64,000 bases of DNA from Alkalicoccus luteus (GCF_012034335.1 NZ_JAATHJ010000005.1:116034-180033); one strand, 5' to 3'; shown: positions 27,031 to 39,170, counted from the stretch's first letter. Notes: generated by a model from the sequence alone, not told the origin. Numbers and translations are program-made.

Positions 27031-28272
27031 GTGCCTACATTGAGAGAAGAAGCACTGCATATGCACCGCGTGAAAAAAGGGAAAATCGAAACAACTCCGA
27101 AAGTGCCGGTACGAAATGCCGGCGACCTTTCACTGGCTTATTCCCCGGGAGTGGCGGAGCCTTGTAAAGCGATTTTTGACGATCCTCAAAGTGTATATGA
27201 CTATACGGTAAAAGGAAATATGGTAGCAGTCGTATCCGACGGAACGGCTGTGCTCGGTCTCGGGAATATCGGACCGGAGGCGGCAATGCCCGTTATGGAG
27301 GGAAAGGCAGTCCTGTTTAAATCGTTTGCAGGAGTCGATGCGTTTCCAATTTGTCTCGATACAAACGATGTGGATGAAATTGTGCGCACGGTTAAGCTGA
27401 TGCAGCCGACTTTTGGCGGCGTTAACCTGGAGGACATCGCAGCACCGCGCTGCTTTGAAATCGAGGAGCGCCTGAAGCGGGAAATGAATATTCCGGTCTT
27501 TCATGACGATCAGCATGGAACAGCGATTGTGACAGCGGCAGGACTTGTGAATGCACTGAAAATCAGCGGCAAAGCAATGAAAGAGATCCGCGTTGTAATC
27601 AACGGCGCCGGAGCAGCCGGTATTGCGATTATGAAGCTGCTTCAGAGCATGGGCTGCAAGGATATTATTCTGTGTGATTCCAAAGGTGCGATCTATGAAG
27701 GGCGTCCTTACGGCATGAATGATCTGAAGCACGAAATTGCTCAGGTAACTAACAGCCAGCACCTCGACGGCAAGCTGGGTGAAGTGATTGCAGACAGCGA
27801 CGTATTTGTCGGCGTATCTGTCGAAGGAGCACTGACAAAAGAAATGGTGGAAAGCATGAACGCGGACCCGATTATTTTCGCTATGGCAAATCCGGTGCCG
27901 GAAATTATGCCGGAGGAAGCGAAGGAAGCCGGTGCAAGCGTGATCGGTACCGGGCGGTCTGACTTTCCGAATCAGGTTAACAACGTTCTGGCATTCCCTG
28001 GTATTTTCCGGGGTGCACTCGACGTCAATGCGACGCATATCAACGAAGAAATGAAAGTAGCAGCAGTTAAGGCGATTGCCGATCTCGTAGCTGACTCCGA
28101 ACGGCACGCAGATTATGTCATTCCTGCTCCGTTTGATAAGCGGGTGGCCCCGGCAGTAGCGAAGGCTGTCGCTCAGGCAGCGATGGAAACCGGCGTGGCA
28201 AGGCGCCAGGTCGATGCGGAAGAAGTAGCGGAGAAAACCCGCCGCCTGACGATGATTGAGCACGATGCCTGA
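27031..28272 (+). CDS. ytsJ: NADP-type malic enzyme YtsJ
   Basis: A 413-residue short-form malic enzyme converting malate to pyruvate, CO2 and NAD(P)H. Conserved blocks are [41 protein letters not shown] with metal-binding acidic residues, and the dinucleotide fold [10 protein letters not shown]. subtilis YtsJ (410 residues) prefers NADP and is the main malic enzyme on malate. The start at GTG 27031, after GAGGAG, gives the family-typical [12 protein letters not shown]; the frame from 26968 would overlap the promoter. Confidence 0.95.
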   Translation: MPTLREEALHMHRVKKGKIETTPKVPVRNAGDLSLAYSPGVAEPCKAIFDDPQSVYDYTVKGNMVAVVSDGTAVLGLGNIGPEAAMPVMEGKAVLFKSFAGVDAFPICLDTNDVDEIVRTVKLMQPTFGGVNLEDIAAPRCFEIEERLKREMNIPVFHDDQHGTAIVTAAGLVNALKISGKAMKEIRVVINGAGAAGIAIMKLLQSMGCKDIILCDSKGAIYEGRPYGMNDLKHEIAQVTNSQHLDGKLGEVIADSDVFVGVSVEGALTKEMVESMNADPIIFAMANPVPEIMPEEAKEAGASVIGTGRSDFPNQVNNVLAFPGIFRGALDVNATHINEEMKVAAVKAIADLVADSERHADYVIPAPFDKRVAPAVAKAVAQAAMETGVARRQVDAEEVAEKTRRLTMIEHDA

Positions 28273-28341
28273 TCACCTGCTGAAGCTGTCCCCGTTCCGG
28301 CGGACAGCTTCTTCGCCATTTAAGGGAAGGAGGCTGGCAGT

Positions 28342-29001
28342 TTGACAGCAGGATCGAAAGTTTACGTTCGTATACTGGAACATATTGAAACGATGATTAT
28401 GCAGGGAAATCTTGAGGCCGGAGACCGGCTGCCTTCCGAGCGTGAGCTTGCAGAACGGCTTCAGGTAGGGCGTTCGTCTGTAAGAGAAGCGTTCCGCGCA
28501 CTTGAACTGCTCGATCTGATCGAGACGAGAAAAGGAGAAGGAACCTTTCTCCGTCAGGCCGGAAGTCATCGTCTCGCCGAAATTCTTGCCGGCTTCTTTT
28601 TAAAGGATGCAAAAGCCCGTCAGGATCTTGCCGAAACGAGGCGGATTCTGGAAGTAGAAGCAGTGAAGCTTGGCTGTGAGCGGGCAGAGCCTGAAGAGCT
28701 TGATGAACTTCAGAAGCTCGTGTATTCCTCGATAGAAATGTCGCAGGAAGGGTATTTTATTGACGAAGACATACAGTTTCATAAGTCACTCGTCGCATTA
28801 AGTAAAAACAGGCTCCTGCTCAACATTTGGCGCCCGCTGGTGGAATACAGCCGGGAGGCGTTAAAGCAGTCGCTTTCCAGAGAAGGACGGACGGTTCACG
28901 CCTGGGAGGAACATCGCGAAATTCTGGACGCAGTACGTGAAAAAGACAGCAGCCGGGCAGCTGATGCACTGAACCGGCATTTAAGTAACAGCCGGTTTTA
29001 A
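28342..29001 (+). CDS. FadR-subfamily GntR transcriptional regulator
   Basis: A 219-residue regulator. The N-terminal winged helix (about 5-72) contains LEAGDRLPSERELAERL and VGRSSVREAFRALE, diagnostic of GntR. The all-helical FCD domain (about 90-215) carries the conserved Asp and His metal/ligand residues seen in FCD proteins (for example DEDIQFHKSLV). Lying between malic enzyme and accDA it may link organic-acid status to carboxylation of acetyl-CoA, but the ligand is unknown. The start is TTG at 28342 with GGAAGGAGG upstream. It is 22 bp from accD, so probably in the same transcript. B. subtilis lacks it here. Confidence 0.9.
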   Translation: MTAGSKVYVRILEHIETMIMQGNLEAGDRLPSERELAERLQVGRSSVREAFRALELLDLIETRKGEGTFLRQAGSHRLAEILAGFFLKDAKARQDLAETRRILEVEAVKLGCERAEPEELDELQKLVYSSIEMSQEGYFIDEDIQFHKSLVALSKNRLLLNIWRPLVEYSREALKQSLSREGRTVHAWEEHREILDAVREKDSSRAADALNRHLSNSRF

Positions 29002-29023
29002 CCGGGTATGAGGAGGAATCAAT

Positions 29024-29887
29024 ATGATACGAGATTTGTTTTCAAAAAAAGGCCGTAAAGCAAAAGTGCCGTCCAAAAAAGGCAAAAATGATGTACCGGA
29101 AGGGATCATGGCGAAATGCCCGGAATGCCGGTCCATTTCTTACATAAAAGAACTGCGCAAAAACGATATGGTATGCGACCAGTGCGGCTATCATCATCGT
29201 CTGACGGCGGGAGAGCGACTTCACTGCACAATCGACGAAGGCTCGTTTGAAGAATTTGATGCCGGCATGATTGCAAAAGATCCGCTCGGCTTCCCTGAAT
29301 ATAAAGAGAAATCACAAAAAGACCGGGATAATTCCGGGCTTAATGAGGCGATCGTAACCGGCCGCGCAAAAATTGAAGGCAGAACGGTTATCATCGGCGT
29401 CATGGACGCTGGATTCCGCATGGGTTCTATGGGGTCTGTCGTCGGTGAAAAAATCGTGCGTGCCTGTGATCAGGCTGTTGAAGAAGGCGTTCCGCTGCTG
29501 TTGTTTGCTGCTTCCGGCGGGGCACGCATGCAGGAGGGTGTTGTCAGTCTGATGCAGATGGCGAAGACGAGCACAGCCCTTCAGCGCCTGGCTGAGGCGG
29601 GACTGCCGTTTATAAGTATTATGACGCATCCTACAACTGGTGGAGTTTCTGCAAGCTTTGCTTCATTAGGAGACATCAATCTGGCAGAACCGGGAGCACT
29701 GATCGGCTTTGCCGGACGGCGAATCATTGAACAGACGATCCGCCAGAAGCTGCCGGACGATTTCCAGACAGCTGAATTTCTGCTCGAGCACGGGCAGCTG
29801 GACAAAGTCGTCCACCGCCACGATATGCGGGGAACGCTGAGCCTTCTGCTCGCCGTTCATAAACCAGCAGGAAAGGAGCGTGGCTGA
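29024..29887 (+). CDS. accD: Acetyl-CoA carboxylase carboxyltransferase beta subunit
   Basis: A 287-residue subunit of the carboxyltransferase that moves CO2 from biotin to acetyl-CoA to form malonyl-CoA for fatty-acid synthesis. The N-terminal zinc ribbon has Cys32, Cys35, Cys51 and Cys54. The crotonase-like core includes the SGGARMQEG and GGVSASFA segments. ATG follows GAGGAGGAA. Its stop lies one base before the accA start, so the two are coupled. Confidence 0.96.
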   Translation: MIRDLFSKKGRKAKVPSKKGKNDVPEGIMAKCPECRSISYIKELRKNDMVCDQCGYHHRLTAGERLHCTIDEGSFEEFDAGMIAKDPLGFPEYKEKSQKDRDNSGLNEAIVTGRAKIEGRTVIIGVMDAGFRMGSMGSVVGEKIVRACDQAVEEGVPLLLFAASGGARMQEGVVSLMQMAKTSTALQRLAEAGLPFISIMTHPTTGGVSASFASLGDINLAEPGALIGFAGRRIIEQTIRQKLPDDFQTAEFLLEHGQLDKVVHRHDMRGTLSLLLAVHKPAGKERG

Positions 29888-29888
29888 T

Positions 29889-30866
29889 ATGGCTGAGCAC
29901 CTGTCATTTGAAAAGCCGATTATTGAACTGCGTGCAAAAATAACCGAACTGAAGCAATTTACAGCTGAAAAAGAAATTGATTTAAGCGGGGAAATCGAGA
30001 AGCTTGAAAAACGTCTGGAGCAGTTGGAAGAAGATATTTATGGGAACATGAAGCCATGGGACCGTGTCCAGCTGGCACGTCACTCGCAGCGCCCGACTAC
30101 GCTCGACTATATTAACCAGCTCTTTACAAGCTTTATGGAGCTTCACGGAGACAGGCTGCACGGTGATGATGCGGCGATCGTCGGTGGTGTTGCCATGTTT
30201 GAAAACAAGCCGGTAACGGTAATAGGCCACCAGCGGGGAAAAGATACGAAGGAAAATATCAGGCGCAATTTCGGTATGCCGCATCCGGAAGGCTATCGTA
30301 AAGCACTCCGGCTGATGAAGCAGGCCGAAAAGTTCAATCGTCCCGTCGTATGCTTCATTGATACAAAAGGAGCTTATCCCGGTATGGCGGCTGAAGAACG
30401 CGGACAGAGTGAAGCAATCGCCCGAAATCTGCTGGAAATGGCCGGTCTCAAGACACCTGTTATCTGTATCGTTATAGGTGAAGGCGGAAGCGGGGGGGCA
30501 CTCGCGCTTGGAATCGGTGACCGGCTTTACATGCTGGAGAACTCTACGTATTCCGTCATATCGCCGGAAGGAGCTGCGGCACTGCTCTGGAAGGATGCAG
30601 GGCAGGCTAAACGGGCAGCAGAGACGATGAAAATCACTGCTCCGGATTTGTATGAGCTTGGTATTATCGACAGCGTGATCCCGGAAGTGCGCGGAGGGGC
30701 GCACCGTGATTTACACGCACAAGCGGAATCGATCCGCAGGGTGCTGGGGGAAAGCCTTCAGGAATTGCAGAATCTGGATAAAGACGCGCTGATCCGGCAG
30801 AGACATGAAAAATTTAATCGCATCGGAGAGTTTGCCGATGTAAACGATGCCATTACTGAAGAATAG
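29889..30866 (+). CDS. accA: Acetyl-CoA carboxylase carboxyltransferase alpha subunit
   Basis: A 325-residue partner of AccD, the same size as the B. subtilis protein. An N-terminal helical region precedes the core with [17 protein letters not shown], the TKGAYPG segment and [12 protein letters not shown] forming the oxyanion and CoA site. The ATG at 29889 is preferred over GTG at 29880 because AAAGGAG at 29872-29878 is correctly spaced only for the former. The product acts in the cytoplasm as an alpha2beta2 complex. Confidence 0.96.
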   Translation: MAEHLSFEKPIIELRAKITELKQFTAEKEIDLSGEIEKLEKRLEQLEEDIYGNMKPWDRVQLARHSQRPTTLDYINQLFTSFMELHGDRLHGDDAAIVGGVAMFENKPVTVIGHQRGKDTKENIRRNFGMPHPEGYRKALRLMKQAEKFNRPVVCFIDTKGAYPGMAAEERGQSEAIARNLLEMAGLKTPVICIVIGEGGSGGALALGIGDRLYMLENSTYSVISPEGAAALLWKDAGQAKRAAETMKITAPDLYELGIIDSVIPEVRGGAHRDLHAQAESIRRVLGESLQELQNLDKDALIRQRHEKFNRIGEFADVNDAITEE

Positions 30867-30921
30867 GGATTTATGTCGAAACCCCGCTGTGATGCAGGCT
30901 CCAGTCGTCGTCTGATGTCTA

Positions 30922-30950
30922 TTGTGTTTGAAAATCGAAAATGGTATTTT
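30922..30950 (+). promoter_or_regulatory. Candidate promoter of pfkA-pyk
   Basis: TTGTGT (30922-30927), a 17-bp spacer and TATTTT (30945-30950), with a TGG extension before the -10. It lies ~50 bp upstream of pfkA. Confidence 0.5.
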
Positions 30951-30989
30951 TAACTCATGCAACGAATATGATGCTTAAGGACGAGGTGA

Positions 30990-31958
<969 letters not shown>

Positions 31959-32051
31959 ACGAACACGGTGCCAAGCACCCGGCTGGGACGCCTTCAGGGC
32001 GGTCCTGGCTTTTGTATGGGCAGCCCCCACAATCGAAGGAGGAACAAACGT

Positions 32052-33806
32052 ATGCGTAAAACAAAGATTGTATGTACGATCGGACCGGCCAGTGAATCAA
32101 AGGAAAAGCTTGCTGAACTGATTGATTCAGGTATGAACGTAGCTCGTCTTAACTTTTCACACGGTGATTTTGAGGAGCACGGTGCCCGTATTGAAAACAT
32201 CCGTGAAGCTGCCAAAGCTGCAGGAACGGACACTGCTATTCTTCTTGATACGAAAGGACCGGAAATCCGTACCCAGACAATCGAGGGCGGATCGGTTGAA
32301 CTGGAAAAAGGCCAGACGCTGCGCGTTTCCATGGAAGAAGTAACGGGGAACAACGAAGTTATTTCCATTACGTATCCGGGACTTGTCAACGACGTGCACA
32401 CCGGCTCAAAGCTGCTGCTTGATGACGGGCTCATCGAGCTGCTCGTCACAGAAGTAAAGGAAACAGAGCTTATTACCGAAGTGCTGAACAGCGGCGAACT
32501 GAAGAACAAAAAAGGCGTAAACGTTCCAAACGTAAGCGTGAACCTGCCTGGTATTACAGAAAAAGATGCAGCGGATATCGAATTCGGTATCGAGCAGGAC
32601 GTTGATTTTATTGCAGCTTCATTCGTCCGTCGTGCATCTGACGTACTGGAGATCCGGGAGCTGCTTGAAAAGCATCATGCCGAGCACATTCAGATTATCC
32701 CAAAGATCGAAAACCAGGAAGGCGTCGACAACATTGAAGAAATTCTGGAAGTATCCGACGGGCTGATGGTTGCCCGGGGAGATCTCGGTGTGGAAATTCC
32801 GTCTGAAGAAGTTCCGCTCGTTCAGAAAGATCTGATCAAACGCTGCAACCGGCTCGGTAAGCCGGTTATCACGGCGACACAAATGCTGGACTCCATGCAG
32901 CGCAACCCGCGTCCGACGCGTGCGGAAGCATCCGACGTGTTTAACGCGATCCTCGATGGAACAGATGCGATCATGCTTTCCGGTGAAACGGCAGCAGGTC
33001 TGTATCCGGTTGAGTCCGTGCAGACGATGCAGAACATCGCCCTTCGTGCAGAAACAGCGATGAAGCATGAAGATGCGCTCCGCCGCATTACGAAGGAAAG
33101 TGACCGCACGATTACAGAGGCGATCAGCCAGTCAGTGGCCCATACAGCGCTGAACCTGGAAGCTTCTGCTATCCTGACTGCTACGCAAAGCGGTCATACG
33201 GCACGCATGATATCCAAGTATCGTCCGGAATCGGTTATCATTGCTGTAACGAGCAGTGCACGAGTCAGCCGGGCACTGTCACTCGTCTGGGGTGTTCACA
33301 GCCAGATCGGTCAGCCCGTCAGCTCAACGGATGAAATGCTGCAGCTTTCTGTTGATGAAGCACTTAAATCCGGTCACGTGAAAAACGGTGATCTTGTTGT
33401 AATTACGGCAGGTGTACCGGTAGGCGAGCAGGGCACAACGAACCTGCTTAAAGTGCACGTCATCGGTGAAGTAGTTGCTCAAGGCCAAGGAATCGGGCGT
33501 AAAGTGACGAAAGGAGCCGTTATTGTCGCAGATACAGCCGAGGAAGCGATCAGCAAAATGAAGCAGGGAGATATCCTTGTAACCAACGTTACAGACCGTG
33601 ACATGATGGAAGCATTTGAGAAAGCGGCAGCCGTGATTACAGAACAGGGCGGCCTGACGTCGCATGCGGCTGTAGTCGGCCTCAACCTTGGTATACCGGT
33701 AGTCGTCGGAGTGGAAAATGCACGCGCTTCTTTCCGTGACGGAGACGAAGTTACCGTAGATGGCACGCAAGGAAAGATTTACAAAGGCTCTGCGAGTATT
33801 CTATAA
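32052..33806 (+). CDS. pyk: Pyruvate kinase with C-terminal PEP-utilising domain
   Basis: A 584-residue enzyme converting PEP and ADP to pyruvate and ATP. The start [16 protein letters not shown], the active-site segment [12 protein letters not shown] and the K+/Mg2+ site are typical. As in other Bacillus and Geobacillus enzymes, an extra C-terminal domain (about 475-584) resembles the phosphohistidine domain of PEP synthase, with [11 protein letters not shown]. The start at 32052 has AAGGAGG upstream. A terminator follows at 33835. Confidence 0.97.
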   Translation: MRKTKIVCTIGPASESKEKLAELIDSGMNVARLNFSHGDFEEHGARIENIREAAKAAGTDTAILLDTKGPEIRTQTIEGGSVELEKGQTLRVSMEEVTGNNEVISITYPGLVNDVHTGSKLLLDDGLIELLVTEVKETELITEVLNSGELKNKKGVNVPNVSVNLPGITEKDAADIEFGIEQDVDFIAASFVRRASDVLEIRELLEKHHAEHIQIIPKIENQEGVDNIEEILEVSDGLMVARGDLGVEIPSEEVPLVQKDLIKRCNRLGKPVITATQMLDSMQRNPRPTRAEASDVFNAILDGTDAIMLSGETAAGLYPVESVQTMQNIALRAETAMKHEDALRRITKESDRTITEAISQSVAHTALNLEASAILTATQSGHTARMISKYRPESVIIAVTSSARVSRALSLVWGVHSQIGQPVSSTDEMLQLSVDEALKSGHVKNGDLVVITAGVPVGEQGTTNLLKVHVIGEVVAQGQGIGRKVTKGAVIVADTAEEAISKMKQGDILVTNVTDRDMMEAFEKAAAVITEQGGLTSHAAVVGLNLGIPVVVGVENARASFRDGDEVTVDGTQGKIYKGSASIL

Positions 33807-33834
33807 TAGAGACAGCGAGCAGGTTATTCAGACG

Positions 33835-33859
33835 TGAAAAAGAGCTTGGCTCTTTTTCA
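33835..33859 (+). terminator. Terminator of pfkA-pyk
   Basis: A perfect 11-bp stem TGAAAAAGAGC / GCTCTTTTTCA with a TTG loop. Confidence 0.75.
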
Positions 33860-33903
33860 TGTCTTTTTTCAAAGAGTGGCTCGTAGGAAAGGAAGGAATC
33901 GCT

Positions 33904-34311
33904 GTGAAGAAACTTCTGCTGTTACTGCTGATTGTCGTACCAACGCTTGAAATGATCGTGATTTTGCTGTCATGGAACTTCATCGGCTTGTTTTGGACGA
34001 TCATATTGATTATTCTGACCGGGGTGCTTGGTGTGTGGCTTGCCAGAAGAGAAGGACTGCAAGCAATCCGAAAAGCACAGCTCCGATCTTCACAGGGGCA
34101 GATACCAGGCAGTGAAATTCTGGACGGGGTTTGTATCCTGATCAGCGGTATCCTACTTCTTACGCCAGGTTTTATAACCGATACTCTTGGTTTTTTACTG
34201 CTCATTCCGCAGACCCGCGAAATGTTTAAAGCACTGCTTCAGCGTATGTATGAGCGCATGATCCAGGCCGGAAATGTTTATGTTGTCAATACTCAGAACG
34301 GCAGACGATAG
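33904..34311 (+). CDS. fxsA: FxsA-family membrane protein
   Basis: A 135-residue membrane protein with about three to four hydrophobic segments (around 3-20, 24-45 and 75-98) and a basic C-terminus. Conserved FxsA features are the PTLEM segment near the N-terminus, LARREGLQAI and the TPGFITDTLGFLLLIP block. In E. coli FxsA relieves F-plasmid exclusion of phage T7; its role in Bacillus is unknown. The GTG at 33904 with GGAAGG upstream is preferred over an ATG at 33859 inside the pyk terminator. Confidence 0.9.
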   Translation: MKKLLLLLLIVVPTLEMIVILLSWNFIGLFWTIILIILTGVLGVWLARREGLQAIRKAQLRSSQGQIPGSEILDGVCILISGILLLTPGFITDTLGFLLLIPQTREMFKALLQRMYERMIQAGNVYVVNTQNGRR

Positions 34312-34317
34312 CTGCTG

Positions 34318-34343
34318 AAACCGCCTCGAAGGCGGTTTTTTTC
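34318..34343 (+). terminator. Terminator of fxsA
   Basis: AAACCGCC (34318-34325) pairs with GGCGGTTT (34331-34338), then further T. Confidence 0.85.
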
Positions 34344-34367
34344 TGGGCAGAGAAAGGGGAATCTACG

Positions 34368-34838
34368 ATGAATCAGGCGCTGATTTTTATGCTGCTGCTG
34401 TTAGCAGTCGGCTTTTTTGCCCGTAACGTGACGCTCATGACGGCAGTAGCCGTCCTCCTCATCCTGTATTACGGAGGTATGTCAGGAAGCGTGCTTCCGT
34501 TTTTGCAGGAAAGAGGCATTCAGATCGGAGTGACGATTATTACAATCGCTGTCCTCGTACCTATTGTGACAGGCGAGATAGGACTTCAGGACTTACGGGA
34601 GGCGATGGGCTCATCCTATGCCTGGATTGCCTTAGTCTCAGGTGTGTTTGTCGCTGTTATTGCATCGAACGGAATTGACCTGCTGCAAAGCGACCCTCAT
34701 ATCACGACGGCGCTCGTATTTGGTACGATTCTTGCGGTCGCCCTGTTTGGAGGCGTCGCCGTTGGACCGGTCATCGGTGCAGGAATTGCTTATCTGGCGA
34801 TGCGGGCTGTTCAGTTTTTCTCCGGATTGATCGGTTGA
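34368..34838 (+). CDS. ytwI: YtwI, DUF441 membrane protein
   Basis: A 156-residue, very hydrophobic protein with about four transmembrane segments and conserved glycine-rich stretches. The DUF441 family is found upstream of citZ in Bacillus. No function is known. AAAGGGG precedes ATG. Confidence 0.88.
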   Translation: MNQALIFMLLLLAVGFFARNVTLMTAVAVLLILYYGGMSGSVLPFLQERGIQIGVTIITIAVLVPIVTGEIGLQDLREAMGSSYAWIALVSGVFVAVIASNGIDLLQSDPHITTALVFGTILAVALFGGVAVGPVIGAGIAYLAMRAVQFFSGLIG

Positions 34839-34988
34839 GCCGGGGATCTGTATTTATACACATTGAGGTATAATCGTGCAATTGTGAGCCGGAACAGGAA
34901 ACGTTCTGCACCGTCTTCTAAACGGAAGGCTACTGCGACGGTTGTCGAAAACTGTATGAATCTTCTTGTCGATTTCAGAACTTTTCGA

Positions 34989-35016
34989 TTCACAAAAATA
35001 CGAAAAATGGTATAAT
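34989..35016 (+). promoter_or_regulatory. SigA-type promoter of citZ
   Basis: TTCACA (34989-34994), a 16-bp spacer and a perfect TATAAT (35011-35016) predict a ~160-nt leader before citZ. Confidence 0.7.
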
Positions 35017-35063
35017 AGGAATCGTGACACTGCCAAATACATAGAAGAAATGGTTTGGTTTCT

Positions 35064-35092
35064 GCGGTTAATGTTTTTCGTAACCGCTTTCT
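35064..35092. promoter_or_regulatory. Leader hairpin and candidate cre of citZ
   Basis: GCGGTTA (35064-35070) and TAACCGC (35081-35087) form a perfect 7-bp inverted repeat. The right arm lies inside CGTAACCGCTTTCT (35079-35092), which on the minus strand reads AGAAAGCGGTTACG and matches the cre consensus at all but the two end positions. A cre ~65 bp after the start point would act as a roadblock. Confidence 0.45.
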
Positions 35093-35185
35093 ATTATCCA
35101 GGAAAGCCGGACGAAAACGCACGCCGGCTGCTTCCTTTGTTCAACCCGGGCTTGGCCCGTATTTTGTGTGTAAAGGAGAGATAGC

Positions 35186-36301
35186 ATGAGTCAGACTAAA
35201 GGGTTAGAAGGTATTGTTGCAACGCAGTCGCAGGTCAGCTCCATCATTGACGGGGTTTTGACATACCACGGCTACAATATTGACGATCTTGCGGACAACG
35301 CATCATTTGAGGAAGTTGTCTACCTGCTCTGGAACAATCGTCTTCCGAATAAAGAGGAACTGGATGCATTTGCCAAAGAGCTTGCCCAGGCTTCCAAAGT
35401 ACCGGATGCCGTGCTGGATCAGCTGAAGTCATTTCCGATTGACAAGGTGCACCCGATGGCTGCCCTCCGTACGGCGGTTTCCAATCTTGCACTGTTTGAT
35501 GAGGAAGCAGATGAGATGGAAGAGGAAGCAAACCGCAGAAAAGCAGTAAAACTCCAGGCACAGCTTCCAACAATCGTTACAGCATTCTCGCGTATCCGTC
35601 AGGGCAAAGAGCCGGTCGCTCCGAAGCCGGAACTAAGCTTTGCTGCGAATTTCCTTTACATGCTGAACGGAGAAGAGCCGGATGAAATTTCTGAGAAGGC
35701 CTTCAACAAGGCGCTCGTACTTCACGCCGATCACGAGCTGAATGCATCTACATTCACTGCCCGCGTCTGCGTAGCGACGCTTTCTGACGTCTATTCCGGT
35801 GTAACAGCTGCAATCGGCGCCCTCAAAGGCCCGCTGCACGGCGGAGCAAATGAGCGCGTAATGGCGATGCTGAACGAGATCGGCGACGTCGATAACGCGG
35901 AAGCTTACATCAAAGAAGCTCTCGCCAATAAAGTGAAAATCATGGGCTTTGGTCACCGCGTTTACAAAAACGGCGACCCTCGAGCCAAGCACCTGCGTGA
36001 AATGTCCCGTCAGCTGACGGAAATCACCGGGGAGTCCAACTGGTATGAGATGAGCGTTAAAATTGATGAAATCGTGACAAATGAAAAAGGACTGCTTCCA
36101 AACGTTGATTTCTATTCGGCATCCGTTTACCACAGTCTTGGCATTGAGCACGATATTTTCACGCCGATCTTTGCAGTAAGCCGTGTGTCCGGCTGGCTGG
36201 CTCATATTCTTGAGCAGTATGCAGACAACCGCCTCATCCGTCCGCGTGCAGAATACACCGGACCGGATAAACAGGAATGGATACCGCTCGAGAAACGATA
36301 A
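35186..36301 (+). CDS. citZ: Citrate synthase
   Basis: A 371-residue type II-fold, Gram-positive-size citrate synthase condensing oxaloacetate and acetyl-CoA. The catalytic residues lie in ADHELNAST (His), GFGHRVYK (His) and NVDFYS (Asp). The start lies 10 bases after AAAGGAGAG. First gene of the TCA branch citZ-icd-mdh. The upstream region shows a promoter and possible CcpA control. Confidence 0.97.
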   Translation: MSQTKGLEGIVATQSQVSSIIDGVLTYHGYNIDDLADNASFEEVVYLLWNNRLPNKEELDAFAKELAQASKVPDAVLDQLKSFPIDKVHPMAALRTAVSNLALFDEEADEMEEEANRRKAVKLQAQLPTIVTAFSRIRQGKEPVAPKPELSFAANFLYMLNGEEPDEISEKAFNKALVLHADHELNASTFTARVCVATLSDVYSGVTAAIGALKGPLHGGANERVMAMLNEIGDVDNAEAYIKEALANKVKIMGFGHRVYKNGDPRAKHLREMSRQLTEITGESNWYEMSVKIDEIVTNEKGLLPNVDFYSASVYHSLGIEHDIFTPIFAVSRVSGWLAHILEQYADNRLIRPRAEYTGPDKQEWIPLEKR

Positions 36302-36393
36302 TCGCATAAAGGCGGCGGGGCTGTATCGATACAGCCCTGTCCTTTATGATATATTTGTGAAGGAACGAACTATATTTAGGAGGTTTTTTACGA

Positions 36394-37662
36394 ATGGCTG
36401 GAGAAAAAATTACGGTAACAAATGGAGAACTGAACGTACCTGCTAAACCGATTATTCCTTTCATTGAAGGAGACGGTATCGGTCCTGATATTTGGAAGGC
36501 TGCTTCCAGAGTTATTGAAGCTGCAGTAGATAAAGCATATAACGGTGAAAAAGCAATTGAGTGGAAAGAAGTGCTTGCAGGTGAAAAGGCACATACCCAA
36601 ACTGGCGAATGGCTTCCGGAAGAAACGCTTGAAACCATCCGCGAATACATGATCGCAATTAAAGGTCCTCTGACGACGCCAATCGGCGGCGGCTTCCGTT
36701 CCCTGAACGTGGCGCTTCGTCAGGAGCTTGACCTGTTTGCATGCGTACGACCGGTACGCTGGTATGAAGGTGTACCTTCTCCAGTAAAGCGTCCGGAAGA
36801 TACAGATATGGTTATTTTCCGTGAAAACTCGGAAGACATCTATGCGGGTATTGAATTCCAGGAAGGAACAGACGAAGCGAAAAAGCTGATCAGCTTCCTC
36901 CAGGATGAAATGGGCGCAACGAAGATCCGTTTCCCGGAAACGTCCGGAATCGGCATCAAGCCTGTTTCCAAAGAAGGCACAGAGCGTCTCGTACGTTCTG
37001 CGATTCAGTATGCGCTTGATGAAGGCCGTAAGAGCGTTACGCTCGTGCATAAAGGCAACATCATGAAGTTCACTGAAGGTGCCTTCAAAACGTGGGGCTA
37101 TGACCTCGCTGAACGCGAATTCGGCGACAAAGTCTTCACATGGGCTGAGTATGACCGCATCGTAGAAGAAAAAGGCAAGGACGCTGCCAACGAAGCGCAG
37201 GATCAGGCAGAAGCTGCCGGCAAGATTATCATCAAGGATTCTATTGCAGACATCTTCCTGCAGCAGATTCTGACTCGTCCGAAAGAATTTTCTGTTGTGG
37301 CGACGATGAACCTGAACGGGGACTATGTTTCCGACGCACTTGCTGCACAGGTTGGCGGAATCGGAATCGCACCTGGTGCGAACATTAACTATGACTCCGG
37401 CCATGCAATCTTTGAAGCAACGCACGGTACTGCACCGAAGTATGCGGGTCAGGATAAAGTGAATCCTTCTTCCGTACTTCTTTCCGGTGTGCTCATGCTC
37501 CGCCACCTCGGCTGGGGAGAAGCTGCCGACATGATCGAAAATGCAATGGATAAAACAATTGCAGAAAAAACGGTAACGTATGACTTCGCGCGCCTGATGG
37601 ACGGTGCTCAAGAAGTGAAATGCTCCGAGTTTGGTGACGCACTGATTAAAAACCTGGGCTGA
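36394..37662 (+). CDS. icd: NADP-dependent isocitrate dehydrogenase
   Basis: A 422-residue homodimeric enzyme oxidising isocitrate to 2-oxoglutarate. The substrate loop [13 protein letters not shown] contains the Ser that is phosphorylated in E. coli. The metal-binding Asp residues occur in the NMNGDYVSD-type segment (here [11 protein letters not shown]). The NADP specificity region near [15 protein letters not shown] is of the bacterial type. GGAGG lies 9-10 bases before ATG. It is followed by mdh after a 165-bp gap containing a terminator. Confidence 0.97.
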   Translation: MAGEKITVTNGELNVPAKPIIPFIEGDGIGPDIWKAASRVIEAAVDKAYNGEKAIEWKEVLAGEKAHTQTGEWLPEETLETIREYMIAIKGPLTTPIGGGFRSLNVALRQELDLFACVRPVRWYEGVPSPVKRPEDTDMVIFRENSEDIYAGIEFQEGTDEAKKLISFLQDEMGATKIRFPETSGIGIKPVSKEGTERLVRSAIQYALDEGRKSVTLVHKGNIMKFTEGAFKTWGYDLAEREFGDKVFTWAEYDRIVEEKGKDAANEAQDQAEAAGKIIIKDSIADIFLQQILTRPKEFSVVATMNLNGDYVSDALAAQVGGIGIAPGANINYDSGHAIFEATHGTAPKYAGQDKVNPSSVLLSGVLMLRHLGWGEAADMIENAMDKTIAEKTVTYDFARLMDGAQEVKCSEFGDALIKNLG

Positions 37663-37751
37663 TCGGACGAACGATTTCCGGCAGCACGCGAAGCCTCTGC
37701 ATGATAAACATGAACGTGTCTCCTGTCTGGCCGGCAGGAGCGCGCTCCTTT

Positions 37752-37789
37752 GAGGCTGTCTCGCATGCTTATACGAGACAGTCTCTTTT
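37752..37789 (+). terminator. Terminator after icd
   Basis: GAGGCTGTCTCG (37752-37763) pairs with CGAGACAGTCTC (37774-37785), one G-T pair, then TTTT. It lies between icd and mdh. Confidence 0.8.
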
Positions 37790-37797
37790 GATCGTAA

Positions 37798-38766
<969 letters not shown>

Positions 38767-38801
38767 CACTAAGCTCTGGGCATACTTCGAAACGACATTA
38801 T

Positions 38802-38835
38802 AAGACCAGTCAGGAGAACATGCTGACTGGTCTTA
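38802..38835 (+). terminator. Terminator of mdh
   Basis: AAGACCAGTCA (38802-38812) pairs with TGACTGGTCTT (38824-38834). The sequence closely resembles the ezrA terminator. The T tail is short. Confidence 0.7.
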
Positions 38836-39107
38836 ACCTGTTTGTTATGTAAAAAAAATGTTTGATTAATCGGTTGTTAATGTTTTCCCTTCATTTGTTC
38901 AGCATAACGATGCTTTGCATTGATCTTCTGGCGGTATGCGAAGAAGTGATGCATGAAATCCAATAAAAATGCATCAAAAATGACTTTTTCAACAACCTGA
39001 GGCTTCTGACAAAAAGCATTTTAAATTCAGTCCGGCTCCGCGCGTAAGTTCCGCGTTCCGAGAGGCATAGGAATAATCATGAAAAGCTGTGCCGGATTAA
39101 GCTGGTC

Positions 39108-39116
39108 TGGTATACT
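39108..39116 (+). promoter_or_regulatory. Extended -10 promoter of the MaoC-like gene
   Basis: TGG directly before TATACT (39111-39116). The -35 is poor, as expected for an extended -10 promoter. Confidence 0.5.
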
Positions 39117-39121
39117 GATGT

Positions 39122-39135
39122 TGTAAGCGCTTTCT
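39122..39135. promoter_or_regulatory. CcpA cre site, consensus match
   Basis: TGTAAGCGCTTTCT matches TGWAARCGNTWWCW at every position. It begins six bases after the -10, so it overlaps the start point and should mediate repression. Confidence 0.7.
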
Positions 39136-39170
39136 GAAGCGGAGTACGATGATGGAAGGGGACGATCAAT

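Larger units (their letters stand above)
34839..35185. other. citZ upstream region
   Basis: A 347-bp gap holding the citZ promoter, a leader hairpin and a candidate cre site (listed separately). No ORF is supported. Confidence 0.6.
38767..39170. other. Intergenic region between mdh and the MaoC gene
   Basis: A 404-bp region containing the mdh terminator, an AT-rich stretch with a GATGCAT/ATGCATC inverted repeat (38948-38975), a 19-bp sequence shared with the dnaI-mqnC gap (38982-39000) and the promoter and cre of the next gene. No gene is seen. Confidence 0.6.

Noticed and set aside
29880..29888. GTG at 29880 as accA start
   Set aside because: The Shine-Dalgarno sequence would be only one base away; ATG 29889 has normal spacing and gives the standard length.
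38948..38975. GATGCAT/ATGCATC inverted repeat after mdh as a terminator or operator
   Set aside because: The arms are short, the loop is 14 nt and AT-rich, and there is no T tract or known motif.
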